A DNA stretch of 64,000 nucleotides. Origin: CADEED01 sp963842515 (GTDB taxonomy: Bacteria; Pseudomonadota; Gammaproteobacteria; Steroidobacterales; Steroidobacteraceae). Shown piece after piece: positions 16,404-24,882 of the stretch (position 1 is the first letter of the stretch; the number at the start of each line of letters is the position of its first letter). The position numbers were made by a program, and so were the translations under genes. Location of the stretch: positions 1,458,937 through 1,522,936 of the forward strand of contig CAWJGO010000001.1 of NCBI GenBank assembly GCA_963842515.1. Reading direction: 5' to 3'. The notes below the pieces were generated by a model. The model saw only the letters and a list, made by a program, of their open reading frames with translations, ran no database searches and was not told the origin of the DNA.

Positions 16404-16862
16404 TCAGAGAGCGTCGAGCGCTTCGAACTCCGGGCGGCCGATGCCGAGAATCTGGAAGAGCTCGGCGATCGATCCAGCCCGCTCGATCCGCGCTAGCAGT
16501 TCGGCATCCGGGAGATCGAAAAGGCCCCGTCGCGCCGCCGTATTGGCACGCAACCCCTTACCCACCTCAGCGACGATGCTCGCGAGTCCCATTTGGCACT
16601 CTTTGAGGCGTACCGTAATGTTCCAGTTGGAATTGAGCACGCTCAGTATCTTTGCAAACGCCGAGCCTCCGGCAGGACCCACGATGTCCACTTCGGCCAT
16701 CATTGCAGTACCCGATAGCGAAACGACGAGCGCCCCGGCATAAAGTCTCTTTACAGTCCACGGCCATCCCGCCGCTTCCCCCAAAGCTCCGCGGTAGACT
16801 GGCAAAAGAGCCCCGTCATTTCTCAGGACAAGCAGAACTTCATCGACATTCATTTCCTTCAT
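16404..16862 (-). CDS. Hypothetical protein, 152 aa
   Basis: Not recognised. It begins MKEMNVDEVLLVLRNDGALL, has a small-residue-rich centre (LYAGALVVSLSGTAMMAEVD, then GPAGGSAFAKILSVL) and an acidic helical C-terminus (LPDAELLARIERAGSIAELF). There is no signal peptide, and the hydrophobic stretches are too short for clear membrane segments. A second in-frame ATG lies at 16853. It sits in a 1.7-kb accessory patch beside a decayed gene. The long open frame and biased third positions argue for a real or recently real gene, but no family assignment is offered. The flanking gaps (16197-16403 and 16863-17051) contain nothing I can support. Confidence 0.55.
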   Translation of the reverse strand: MKEMNVDEVLLVLRNDGALLPVYRGALGEAAGWPWTVKRLYAGALVVSLSGTAMMAEVDIVGPAGGSAFAKILSVLNSNWNITVRLKECQMGLASIVAEVGKGLRANTAARRGLFDLPDAELLARIERAGSIAELFQILGIGRPEFEALDAL

Positions 16863-17051
16863 TTCGCGCGACCGCTGCGGTGCTCTCCCCCAAGGATCTC
16901 AGGAACCCACGAAGTCGCGCCGAACGCTGCGCTGTACAAATTCTTACCTCTTGTTCGCGTCAAGAGACGTCATGAGATTGGACTATGTCTTGGCGCGATG
17001 ACGTTGTTGTCGCATTGCGCGACTGCCAGCAGCTTGGGCTGCTCAACACTC

Positions 17052-17942
17052 TTACGTGCAGCAAGTCAGCGTAAACGGCACGTCTTCAGTAGTCTGCACC
17101 GGCCGCGTCTGCAATCCATTCCACGCCAACAACCGCACGCTGCAGCGGTAGTGAGACCCGCTGGTCTCCGGATACAACCCAGAATCCGCCGGCAGCGCAA
17201 TCCGCACCAGCTGAATCGGCGTGTCACGCTCGAAAGTGATGTGATACACGCCACCACGCGCGATCTCCTGGCGCGGCTTGCCGTGCTGGCGCGTGATCCA
17301 CAACAGCTCGGCGATGGCATCACACAGCGGCCGCAGCGTGGCTAACCACTCATTGAACGAACGCGCGCGCGCGTCGGTCGCCTGGTTGAGCCAGAAGAAG
17401 AAATCGGGTAGATCGAACTCACAAGTGCCGCCGGGAATGGCGCTACGATGTTTGATGGCCGACAAGAATTCCGAGTCCTTGAGACCGGCCAGATAGTTAG
17501 AACCGCAGGCGACGAGGTCGGCGCGCAGGCGCAGCAGATTGGACATGACCGTGCGCAGGCGCGCCGAATCCACACCGGGTTTGCTCTGGAACACGTTGAG
17601 CTGGGCCAGGTGGCGCTCGAGCTCTTTCTGCACGTCGGCGCGCACGTCGCCGCGCGCGGCGATGGCGAGGATGTCGAGCAGGCTGCCCATGGCGGCGCGG
17701 CTGCCCCACTGGCTCTGCATCTCGTTGTGATACAGCGCCTGGCTGTACAGGAAATCGAGGCGCAGGAAGGTGCGCATGCGCTCGTTGAGCGGCTGCTCGA
17801 AGATCAAGGGCGCCGCTGCCGGCACCCGCTCGTGCTGCTCGTCGCTGGTTTTCTGGGCCTCTTCAGACATCGCGCTATTCTGCGCGACCGCAGCGGCATC
17901 CGTAAACCGCGCATTCTCCGCATCTGCGTCTTCGGTGCTCAT
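17052..17942 (-). CDS. zapD: Cell division protein ZapD
   Basis: FtsZ-binding protein that bundles protofilaments and stabilises the Z ring by contacting the FtsZ C-terminal peptide. Of 296 residues, the first 45 or so form an acidic extension absent from the E. coli protein. The family core then starts at LIFEQPLNERMRTFLRLDFL and includes LLDILAIAARGDVRADVQKE and FDLPDFFFWLN. The start ATG overlaps the coaE stop by four bases (ATGA). The pilD-coaE-zapD order is standard in gammaproteobacteria. Confidence 0.95.
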   Translation of the reverse strand: MSTEDADAENARFTDAAAVAQNSAMSEEAQKTSDEQHERVPAAAPLIFEQPLNERMRTFLRLDFLYSQALYHNEMQSQWGSRAAMGSLLDILAIAARGDVRADVQKELERHLAQLNVFQSKPGVDSARLRTVMSNLLRLRADLVACGSNYLAGLKDSEFLSAIKHRSAIPGGTCEFDLPDFFFWLNQATDARARSFNEWLATLRPLCDAIAELLWITRQHGKPRQEIARGGVYHITFERDTPIQLVRIALPADSGLYPETSGSHYRCSVRLLAWNGLQTRPVQTTEDVPFTLTCCT

Positions 17943-18553
17943 GTGCTGCTGTTCTCCGCTGCCGCAACGTACTGGCGATGCAGCTTTTCGACCTGGTCTC
18001 GAAGGGCGGCGATGTCGCCGTCGTTGGTAATCACGTCATCGGCGGCCGCGAGGCGCGCCGCGCGCGGCGCCTGTGCGGCGAGCATCTGTTCAGCTTCCTT
18101 CCGCGTGGTGCCATCGCGCGCCACGAGGCGGGCGAGCTGCAGCGCTGGATCGCAGTCGACCACGAGCACACGGTCGAATCGTTCCGCAGCGCCGGTTTCC
18201 ACCAGCAGCGGGATGGCGACCATGCAGTAGGGGCCAGTGGCGGCGTTGCAGCGCTCATCGGTGAGCGCCCGGATCGCCGGGTGCGTGAGGCGTTCCAGCC
18301 ATTGGCGCTGCTCGGCGTGGGCGAAAACCCGCGATCGCAGCTCGCGGCGATCGAGGCTGCCGTCCGCGGCCAGCACGTTAGGCCCGAAGTGCGCGGCGAT
18401 CTGCGCCAGCAGCGGCGAGCCCGGCGCTACCACTTCGCGCGCCAGCAGGTCCGTGTCGACGATGGACGCCCCCAGCGCTGCGAACAGGTTGGCCACGGTG
18501 GTCTTGCCGCAGGCGATGCCGCCGGTTAGTCCGATGCGAAATCCGCCGCGCAT
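17939..18553 (-). CDS. coaE: Dephospho-CoA kinase CoaE
   Basis: Last enzyme of coenzyme A synthesis, phosphorylating the 3'-hydroxyl of dephospho-CoA. The P-loop is GLTGGIACGKTTV near the N-terminus, followed by the family DTDLLAREVV motif and a C-terminal AADDVITNDGD stretch. ATG at 18553 is preferred (204 residues); a TTG two codons upstream at 18559 would overlap the pilD stop. The 3' end overlaps zapD by four bases, suggesting translational coupling within a pilD-coaE-zapD transcript. Confidence 0.95.
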   Translation of the reverse strand: MRGGFRIGLTGGIACGKTTVANLFAALGASIVDTDLLAREVVAPGSPLLAQIAAHFGPNVLAADGSLDRRELRSRVFAHAEQRQWLERLTHPAIRALTDERCNAATGPYCMVAIPLLVETGAAERFDRVLVVDCDPALQLARLVARDGTTRKEAEQMLAAQAPRAARLAAADDVITNDGDIAALRDQVEKLHRQYVAAAENSST

Positions 18554-18555
18554 CG

Positions 18556-19449
18556 TCAAGGGTTGCGCGTGTATAGCGCGAGGTATCTATCGACGGTCTG
18601 GTGGCCAATCAGCAGGAACAGCCATCCCGCGGCGGCGAGAAATGGCCCGAACGCAATCGGCGTATCGAGGCCCTTGCGCTGGCGGTAGAGGATGTAGATG
18701 CCCACCACCGAGCCCACCAGCGATGCGATCAGGATGATGGGCAGCAGCATGCGCCAGCCAAACCACGCGCCGAACGCGGCGAACAGCTTGAAGTCGCCAT
18801 AACCCATGCCTTCCTTCTTCATGATGAGCTTGAAGATCCAGTAGACGCTCCACAGCGAAAGGTAGCCGCACATCGCGCCGACGATGCTGTCGGCCGGCGT
18901 CAGCGGCGCGGCGCCCTCGGCCCAGACCGGGTGGGTGGTGCTGAGCAGCAGGCCGATCCACAGCAGTGGGTAGGTGAGCTCGTCGGGCAACAACTGCGTG
19001 TCGAAATCGATGAGCGTCAGCGCGATGAGGAACCAGGTGAACAGCAGGCCGGCCACGGCCAGCATTCCGTAGCCGAAGCGCCAGGCGATGAGTCCCGACG
19101 CGATGCCGGTGAACAGCTCCACCAGCGGGTAACGCGCGCTGATCGGAGCTTTGCAGTTGGCGCACTTGCGGCCCAGCGCAAGCCAGCTCACCACCGGGAT
19201 GTTCTGCACAGCGGTGATCGGCGCCTTGCAGTTGGGGCAGGCCGATCGCGGCACGATGAGATTGAAAGTGGGCGGAAGCGGGGCGTTGGGATCCGCCAGC
19301 AGCGCGCATTCGGCACGCAATGCGTTGTCCATCATCACCGGCACGCGATAGATGACGACATTCAAGAAGCTGCCGACGAGCAGCCCGACGATGACGCAGC
19401 AGCCGATGAACAGCGCGGGGCTGGCGGCGAGTGGCTCGAGAAACTCCAT
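18556..19449 (-). CDS. pilD: Type IV prepilin peptidase/N-methyltransferase PilD
   Basis: Inner-membrane aspartyl protease that removes the prepilin leader and methylates the new N-terminus. The protein has 297 residues. It has the N-terminal cytoplasmic zinc motif with two CxxC pairs (CPNCKAP and CANCKAP), multiple membrane segments and the two catalytic aspartates in DFDTQLLPD and GYGDFK. The start is ATG 19449 (MEFLEPLAASP); an upstream in-frame extension to 19494 is not family-like. It is separated from pilC by an intrinsic terminator, so it may need read-through or its own promoter. Substrates in this window include PilA. Confidence 0.96.
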   Translation of the reverse strand: MEFLEPLAASPALFIGCCVIVGLLVGSFLNVVIYRVPVMMDNALRAECALLADPNAPLPPTFNLIVPRSACPNCKAPITAVQNIPVVSWLALGRKCANCKAPISARYPLVELFTGIASGLIAWRFGYGMLAVAGLLFTWFLIALTLIDFDTQLLPDELTYPLLWIGLLLSTTHPVWAEGAAPLTPADSIVGAMCGYLSLWSVYWIFKLIMKKEGMGYGDFKLFAAFGAWFGWRMLLPIILIASLVGSVVGIYILYRQRKGLDTPIAFGPFLAAAGWLFLLIGHQTVDRYLALYTRNP

Positions 19450-19471
19450 GCTCAGTCTTTGGCTCGTACGT

Positions 19472-19519
19472 TCAAAAAGAAACGCCGCCCCCATCTTTCA
19501 AAAATGGGTGCGGCGTTTC
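19472..19519 (-). terminator. Intrinsic terminator after pilC
   Basis: Stem arms at 19479-19494 and 19504-19519 pair over 16 bases with one mismatch, with a loop of 9 bases. On the minus strand the stem is followed by CTTTTT (19472-19478), so it terminates transcription leaving pilC, before pilD. Confidence 0.85.
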
Positions 19520-19547
19520 GGTGAGGGCGTATGGCTACGCGGGCGAT

Positions 19548-20786
19548 TTACACCACCGCGCCGAGTTTGAAGATGGGCAGGTACATGGCGATGACCAGGC
19601 CACCGACGAGCACGCCGAGAACGGCCATGATGAGTGGTTCCAGCAACGACGACATGCTGTCGACCGCGTTATCCACTTCCGCCTCGTAGAAAGTGGCGAC
19701 CTTGCCGGACATCGCATCGAGCGCGCCGGCTTCTTCACCGACCGCGATCATCTGGATGACCATGTTGGGGAACAACCCGGTGTTTTCCATGGCGCGCTGC
19801 AGCCGCTGACCGGTGGCGACTTCGTCACGCATCTTCAAGACCGCGTTTTCGAACACGATGTTGCCCGTGGCGCCGGCCACCGATTCGAGGGCTTCGACCA
19901 GCGGCACGCCGGCGGCGAACATGGTCGATAACGTACGTGCAAAACGCGCGATCGCGGATTTGTAGATGATGGGCCCGATGATCGGAAACTTGAGCAAGGC
20001 GCGATCGAGAAACTCGCGCATGGCCTTGGAGCGCTTCTTGAAATAGATGAACGCGTACACGGCGCCGGCGATGATCATGGCGAAGACGATGCCGTTGTCC
20101 TGCAACCATCGCGACATGCCGATGACGAACTTCGTGAACGCCGGCAGATCCGCGCCGAACCCCGCGAACAGCGCTTCGAACTGCGGAATCACGAAGATGA
20201 GCAGAATGACGGTGACGATGACGGCCACGGCCATGACTGCCGATGGGTAGAAGAGTGCTTTCTTGACCTTCTTTTTCAGCGCCTCGGTCTTTTCCTTGTA
20301 GGTCGCGATCTTGTCGAGAAGGGTCTCTAGCGCACCGGCCTGTTCGCCGGCCTCGACCAGGTTCACGAACAGATCGTCGAAGTGCAATGGGTGTTTGCCG
20401 AGCGCTTCGTGCAGCGAGGTGCCGCCTTCGACATCCTGCTTGATGTCGAGAATGAGTTTCTGCATCGCCGGCTTGTCGTTGCCGCCGGCGACGATTTCAA
20501 ACGACTGCACCAGCGGAATACCGGCGGCCAGCATGGTGGCGAGCTGGCGGCTGAAAGTTGCGATGTCTTCCGCCTTGACCTTGCCGCCGCTCTTGAAAGA
20601 GGTGGACTGTTTCTTGACGCGACTGACCGCGATGCCTTGCCGGCGCAAATCGGCGCGCAGCGCCGTTTCGTCCGGCGCCAGGCTCTTGCCAGAAACGCGG
20701 TTGCCCTTCTTGTCCATGCCGGACCAGGAGTAGGGGATGTCGCGTTTGACGCCCTTTGCGGAGGAAGATGCTACGGCGGTTGCCAT
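19548..20786 (-). CDS. pilC: Type IV pilus inner-membrane platform protein PilC
   Basis: Polytopic platform protein of the pilus assembly machine, a partner of the PilB and PilT motors. The protein has 412 residues. The N-terminus contains the short YSWSGMDKKGNRVSGKS domain, followed by two T2SF/GspF-type cytoplasmic helical repeats (FSRQLATMLAAGIPLVQSFE and FARTLSTMFAAGVPLVEALE) separated by membrane segments, and a final hydrophobic helix. AAGGA lies 7 bases before the ATG. It starts 10 bases after the pilB stop, within the pilA-B-C run. Confidence 0.97.
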   Translation of the reverse strand: MATAVASSSAKGVKRDIPYSWSGMDKKGNRVSGKSLAPDETALRADLRRQGIAVSRVKKQSTSFKSGGKVKAEDIATFSRQLATMLAAGIPLVQSFEIVAGGNDKPAMQKLILDIKQDVEGGTSLHEALGKHPLHFDDLFVNLVEAGEQAGALETLLDKIATYKEKTEALKKKVKKALFYPSAVMAVAVIVTVILLIFVIPQFEALFAGFGADLPAFTKFVIGMSRWLQDNGIVFAMIIAGAVYAFIYFKKRSKAMREFLDRALLKFPIIGPIIYKSAIARFARTLSTMFAAGVPLVEALESVAGATGNIVFENAVLKMRDEVATGQRLQRAMENTGLFPNMVIQMIAVGEEAGALDAMSGKVATFYEAEVDNAVDSMSSLLEPLIMAVLGVLVGGLVIAMYLPIFKLGAVV

Positions 20787-20796
20787 GAATAGGTCC

Positions 20797-22545
20797 TTAT
20801 TCGATCGTCACGCTGTTGACTTCTTCGATGCTGGTCATGCCCTGCTTGATCTTTTCGAGACCGGCACGCCGCAAATCCCAGACGCCTTCTTTGGCGGCCT
20901 GGTCGGCGATGTCGATGGCGTTGCCGCCTTCCATGATGATGCGTCCGAGAGCTTCGGTGACCGGCATGACCTGGTAGATGCCGACGCGGCCCTTGTAGCC
21001 GTCGGTGCATCCCGAGCAGCCCTTGGCGCCGAAAATCTTGATGCCCGCCCGCACGTCGGCTTCCTGGAAGCCTTCTTTGAGCAGCGCTTCGGCAGGAACG
21101 TCGACGATCGCCTTGCACTGCGAGCAGAGGCGGCGCGCCAGGCGCTGCGCGATGATCAGACTGACCGACGTCGCGATGGCGTAGGGCTTCACGCCCATGT
21201 CCACCAGGCGCGTCAGCGTCTGCGGCGCGTCGTTGGTGTGCAGCGTGGACATCACCAAGTGTCCGGTCTGCGCGGCCTTGATGGCGATTTCCGCCGTTTC
21301 GAGGTCACGGATTTCGCCGACCATGACCACGTCCGGATCCTGGCGCAGGAACGCGCGCAACGCGGCGGCGAAAGTCAGACCCACCTTGTTGTTGACGTTG
21401 ACCTGGTTGACGCCAGGCAGGTTGATTTCAGCCGGGTCTTCCGCGGTGGAGATATTGGTGTCTTCGCGATTGAGGATATTCAAGCCGGTGTACAGCGACA
21501 CGGTCTTGCCCGAGCCGGTGGGGCCGGTGACGAGGATCATGCCCTGCGGCTTGGCGAGGTTCTTGAGATAGATCTCGCGCTGGAATGGTTCATAGCCGAG
21601 TGAGTCGATGCCCAGCATGGCCTGCGACGGATCGAGAATTCGGCAGACGATCTTTTCGCCGAACAGCGTGGGGCAGGTGCTCACGCGAAAGTCGATGGCG
21701 CGAGTCTTCGACAACTTCATCTTGATGCGGCCGTCCTGCGGCACGCGGCGTTCGGCGATGTCGAGGCGCGCCATGACCTTCAAGCGCGCCGACAGCTTCA
21801 TGGCCAGCTGCACCGGCGGCTGTGCCACTTCTTTGAGGATGCCGTCCATGCGCAGGCGGATGCGGTACATCTTTTCGTAGGGCTCGAAGTGGATGTCCGA
21901 GGCGCCGCGGCGGATGGCGTCTAACAACAACTTGTTGACGAAGCGCACGATGGGCGCGTCTTCGATGTCGTCGCGGGACACGCCCGCGCCTTCCACATCA
22001 TCGTCGCCGCCGCTGACATCGAGATTCTCGAGATCGAAACCGGTCTCGTCATCGGTGAGCTGCGGCATTGCCGACTCAGCTTGCTCGACCGCCTTGTCGA
22101 TGAGCTTTTGCAGCTTGTCGTCTTCGACGACGACCGCCTCGATACCCAGGCCAGTCTGGAACTTGATCTCGTCGATGGCATGCAGATTGGTGGGATCGGC
22201 GACACCCAGGAACAGGCGCTTGCCGCGCCGATACAGCGGCAGGCAGCGATGTTTCTGCAGTAGTTTGTCCTGCACCAGCTTGATGGTCTCGAGATCGACA
22301 CTGTGCGAGTCGAGGTCGTAGAGCGGCACGCCGAATTCCGCGGATGCGGCAATGGCGATATCACGGGCCTTGGCGGCGCCCGCGGTAATCAATTGGGTGA
22401 CGAAACTCGACTTGCGCTCTTTGGCCGCCTGCAGCGCGGTGAGCATCGCGGCTTCTTCGACGACGCCATCCTGCACGAGCCGCTGCGGCAAGCCGCCGAG
22501 ACCCGATCGTTGACCAAGAGCTGCTAAAGATGCGTTGTCGTTCAT
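20797..22545 (-). CDS. pilB: Type IV pilus extension ATPase PilB
   Basis: Hexameric secretion-type ATPase that powers pilin polymerisation. The protein has 582 residues. The N-terminal GspE/MshEN domain is followed by Walker A GPTGSGKTVSLYT, an Asp box with EDPAEINLPGVNQV, Walker B VGEIRDLETAEIA and the His box TGHLVMSTLHTND. The C-terminal tetracysteine zinc motif has CSQC and CSGC. It is followed closely by pilC. The gap to pilA contains a strong terminator, so pilB probably depends on read-through or a separate promoter. Confidence 0.97.
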   Translation of the reverse strand: MNDNASLAALGQRSGLGGLPQRLVQDGVVEEAAMLTALQAAKERKSSFVTQLITAGAAKARDIAIAASAEFGVPLYDLDSHSVDLETIKLVQDKLLQKHRCLPLYRRGKRLFLGVADPTNLHAIDEIKFQTGLGIEAVVVEDDKLQKLIDKAVEQAESAMPQLTDDETGFDLENLDVSGGDDDVEGAGVSRDDIEDAPIVRFVNKLLLDAIRRGASDIHFEPYEKMYRIRLRMDGILKEVAQPPVQLAMKLSARLKVMARLDIAERRVPQDGRIKMKLSKTRAIDFRVSTCPTLFGEKIVCRILDPSQAMLGIDSLGYEPFQREIYLKNLAKPQGMILVTGPTGSGKTVSLYTGLNILNREDTNISTAEDPAEINLPGVNQVNVNNKVGLTFAAALRAFLRQDPDVVMVGEIRDLETAEIAIKAAQTGHLVMSTLHTNDAPQTLTRLVDMGVKPYAIATSVSLIIAQRLARRLCSQCKAIVDVPAEALLKEGFQEADVRAGIKIFGAKGCSGCTDGYKGRVGIYQVMPVTEALGRIIMEGGNAIDIADQAAKEGVWDLRRAGLEKIKQGMTSIEEVNSVTIE

Positions 22546-22670
22546 TGGGTTACGTGCGAGCGACCAAACCCGCGGGGGCCTAGTCTACTCAAGGTCCACA
22601 GGCAGGCAATTGTTAAATCTGTGGCCAATAGTCGCATACGCGAGGGCAGATTCTGCGTGACCGGACTCCC

Positions 22671-22705
22671 AAAAGAAGAAGCCCCTCCGCGGGGAGGGGC
22701 TTCTT
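22671..22705 (-). terminator. Intrinsic terminator after pilA
   Basis: A perfect 13-bp stem (22676-22688 with 22693-22705) and GCGG loop, followed on the minus strand by TTCTTTT. It lies 20 bases after the pilA stop, as expected for an abundant, separately regulated pilin mRNA. Confidence 0.92.
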
Positions 22706-22724
22706 GATCGTCAGCCTCTGTCTA

Positions 22725-23228
22725 TTACAGGCGGCAATCGGCCGGAGCGTACTTCGCCGGCAGGGTGCCAGCGGCACCCGGGTTGGCAGTGGCGCCAGCC
22801 GGAACCACGGCAGCCGTCGAACCGATAGCACGGCACTTCCAGTCAATGCCGCTCGTCGTCAGCATCGGGATCAGGTTGAGGGTCGTGCCGTTCGCCGTCG
22901 GGTTACCGCCGAGGTTGGCACCGTAGGTGACCGTGATCACGCCACCGACGCCAGCAGCCATCGGGGTGACAACGATGTTCGCAACGTGCTTGGTGGCACC
23001 AAACACCGGCAGGCCAAGCTGCACGAGCGTGAAGGTCCCGCCGTTGGCGGCTGCGGTCTCCGAAATCGCCGTCTTGTACGACGAGGCCAGTGACAAGCCT
23101 TCCGTCACCTTCGACTTGATCATGTAATCCTGGTAAGCCGGGATCGCGATCGCGGCCAGAATGCCGATGATGGCGACAACGATCATCAGTTCGATGAGCG
23201 TGAAGCCCTTTTGTACGTTCTTGATCAT
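22725..23228 (-). CDS. pilA: Type IV major pilin PilA
   Basis: Structural subunit of type IV pili. The 167-residue prepilin has an 8-residue leader (MIKNVQKG) ending in the required glycine, then FTLIELMIVVAIIGILAAIA with Glu5 of the mature protein. IPAYQDYMIKSKVTEG follows, as in type IVa pilins. Two cysteines (C132 and C165) bracket a C-terminal loop of the kind closed by a disulfide. The ATG at 23228 has AGGAG upstream. Expression is likely driven by the sigma-54 promoter at 23305-23320 under PilS/PilR, whose genes lie immediately upstream. A terminator follows the gene. Confidence 0.97.
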   Translation of the reverse strand: MIKNVQKGFTLIELMIVVAIIGILAAIAIPAYQDYMIKSKVTEGLSLASSYKTAISETAAANGGTFTLVQLGLPVFGATKHVANIVVTPMAAGVGGVITVTYGANLGGNPTANGTTLNLIPMLTTSGIDWKCRAIGSTAAVVPAGATANPGAAGTLPAKYAPADCRL

Positions 23229-23304
23229 GAATAACTCCTGAGAAAAAAAGCGGATGGAATCTGTAGGCGCATGGCGCCAAGAGACGCCAGTTGGGGTGAA
23301 GAGG

Positions 23305-23320
23305 AGCAAGCTGTGTGCCA
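23305..23320 (-). promoter_or_regulatory. Sigma-54 promoter of pilA
   Basis: Read on the minus strand the site is TGGCAC-N5-TTGCT, a full match to the -24/-12 RpoN consensus with correct spacing. It lies about 77 bases upstream of the pilA ATG, leaving a leader of roughly 65 bases. PilR, encoded next door, is a sigma-54 activator, so the assignment fits known pilA control. Confidence 0.92.
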
Positions 23321-23431
23321 ATGGCGACGCTAGCAAAGCAACTGCATGATTTGCAGGGAGATATTTGCCGGCTTCGGCGACATTTAACGTAGTTCTGTCG
23401 TCTATTCCGCACGTCGCCGACTACGCCGCGT

Positions 23432-23460
23432 CACAAAGTGACGCTGGGCGTCACTTTGTG
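23432..23460. repeat. Perfect 13-bp inverted repeat at the pilR 3' end, upstream of the pilA promoter
   Basis: Arms CACAAAGTGACGC and GCGTCACTTTGTG are separated by TGG and lie directly against the pilR stop codon. No T-run follows in the pilR direction. The element is about 110 bases upstream of the pilA -24 box, the usual distance for an activator site, so it may be an operator (for PilR or another regulator) as well as, or instead of, a pilR terminator. Confidence 0.75.
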
Positions 23461-24864
23461 TCACTCGATTCCGAGCTTTTTGATCCGGTAACGCAGCGCG
23501 CGAAACGTCATTCCCAACGCCTTGGCTGCCGCGGTTTTGTTGTAACGCGCGTGCTCCAGCGCCTTGACGATGGCGGCACGCTCGACGTCTTCGAGCTGCT
23601 CGCCAAGCGCCGCGCGATTGTGCGTCTCGCCGGCCTCCGGGTGGTTAGGTGCACTGCCCGAGCGCAGTTGCGCGAGTGTATCGGGCGACAGCGGCGGCGC
23701 GTTCTCGAGGCGAGGGGCCACGCGAAGCTGCAGATCGCCGGTGTCGACGCGCCCCAGGTTGCACAAAGCCAGTGCACGCTCGAGCACGTTCTCTAGCTCG
23801 CGCACATTGCCGGGGAACGAGAACTTCTGCAGCGCCTCGAGCGCCGCCGCGGTGAGCGTTGGCGGCTCCATGCCGAGCCGGCGCGCAAGGCGGCGCACGA
23901 TGGCGTCGGCGAGATCGGGAATGTCCTCGGCGCGCTCGCGCAGGGCCGGCACGCGCAGCTCGATCACATTGATGCGGTAGAACAGGTCTTCGCGAAACTT
24001 CGCCTGGGCGACCAGATCGGAGAGATTTTTGTGGGTCGCCGACAGTATGCGCACGTCGATCGGAGCTTCGCGCTGCTCGCCGATGGGCCGCACGGTTTTC
24101 TCCTGGATGACCCGCAGCAACTTGACCTGCATGTGCAGTGGCAGGTCCGCAACCTCATCGAGAAACAGCGTGCCGCCTTCGGCCGATGGAATCAGGCCGA
24201 TCTTGTCGGTCACGGCGCCGGTGAAGCTGCCGCGCTTGTGACCGAAGAATTCGCTCTCCATGAGCTCGGAGGGAATGGCGCCGCAATTCACGGGGACGAA
24301 CGGCCCTTCGGCGCGTGGACCCGAGGCGTGAATCATGCGCGCCACCAGTTCCTTGCCCGTGCCCGATTCGCCGTAGATGTGTACCGGAGCCTGGCTGCGC
24401 GTGACGCGCAGGATCATCTCGCGCAGGCGCTCCATCGCCGGTGCGCTGCCGATGAGCGGCGTGCCGGTGCGCATCGACGCGCCGGCATCCGGCGTCTGCG
24501 ACACTTTCAGAGCCGTGGAGACGATGCGGCGCAGGGCGCCGATATCGAGCGGCTTGGAGACAAAGTCGAATGCGCCGAGCTTGAGCGCGCGCACCGCGGA
24601 CTCGACGTTGCCATGCGCGGTGATCACGGCGCAGGGAACGCCGGGGGTGTTCGTCCCCATCCACTCCAGCAGGTCGAGGCCGTCGCCATCGGGCAGGCGC
24701 ATGTCGGTGAGGCATAGGTCGAAGCGCTGCGCCTTGAGCAATTTTTTTGCGCCCGCCACATCGCCTGCCGACTGCGTAGCGAGCTGCATGCGCGACAAGG
24801 TCAGCGTCACGAGCTCGACCAGGTCGGGTTCATCGTCGACGATGAGTACAAGAGGTGGCGCCAT
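23461..24864 (-). CDS. pilR: Sigma-54-dependent response regulator PilR
   Basis: NtrC-class activator of pilA. The protein has 467 residues. The receiver domain has the acidic pocket VDDEPD and phospho-acceptor D54 in LTDMRLPDGDG. The AAA+ domain has Walker A GESGTGKE, the sigma-54 contact loop GSFTGA and Walker B GGTLFLDEVADLP. A Fis-type helix-turn-helix closes the protein (YNKTAAAKALGMTFRALRYR). GSFTGA in place of GAFTGA is a common natural variant. The gene starts 18 bases after pilS and the pair precedes pilA. Confidence 0.96.
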   Translation of the reverse strand: MAPPLVLIVDDEPDLVELVTLTLSRMQLATQSAGDVAGAKKLLKAQRFDLCLTDMRLPDGDGLDLLEWMGTNTPGVPCAVITAHGNVESAVRALKLGAFDFVSKPLDIGALRRIVSTALKVSQTPDAGASMRTGTPLIGSAPAMERLREMILRVTRSQAPVHIYGESGTGKELVARMIHASGPRAEGPFVPVNCGAIPSELMESEFFGHKRGSFTGAVTDKIGLIPSAEGGTLFLDEVADLPLHMQVKLLRVIQEKTVRPIGEQREAPIDVRILSATHKNLSDLVAQAKFREDLFYRINVIELRVPALRERAEDIPDLADAIVRRLARRLGMEPPTLTAAALEALQKFSFPGNVRELENVLERALALCNLGRVDTGDLQLRVAPRLENAPPLSPDTLAQLRSGSAPNHPEAGETHNRAALGEQLEDVERAAIVKALEHARYNKTAAAKALGMTFRALRYRIKKLGIE

Positions 24865-24882
24865 GCGCTGTTCCTGCGTAAC

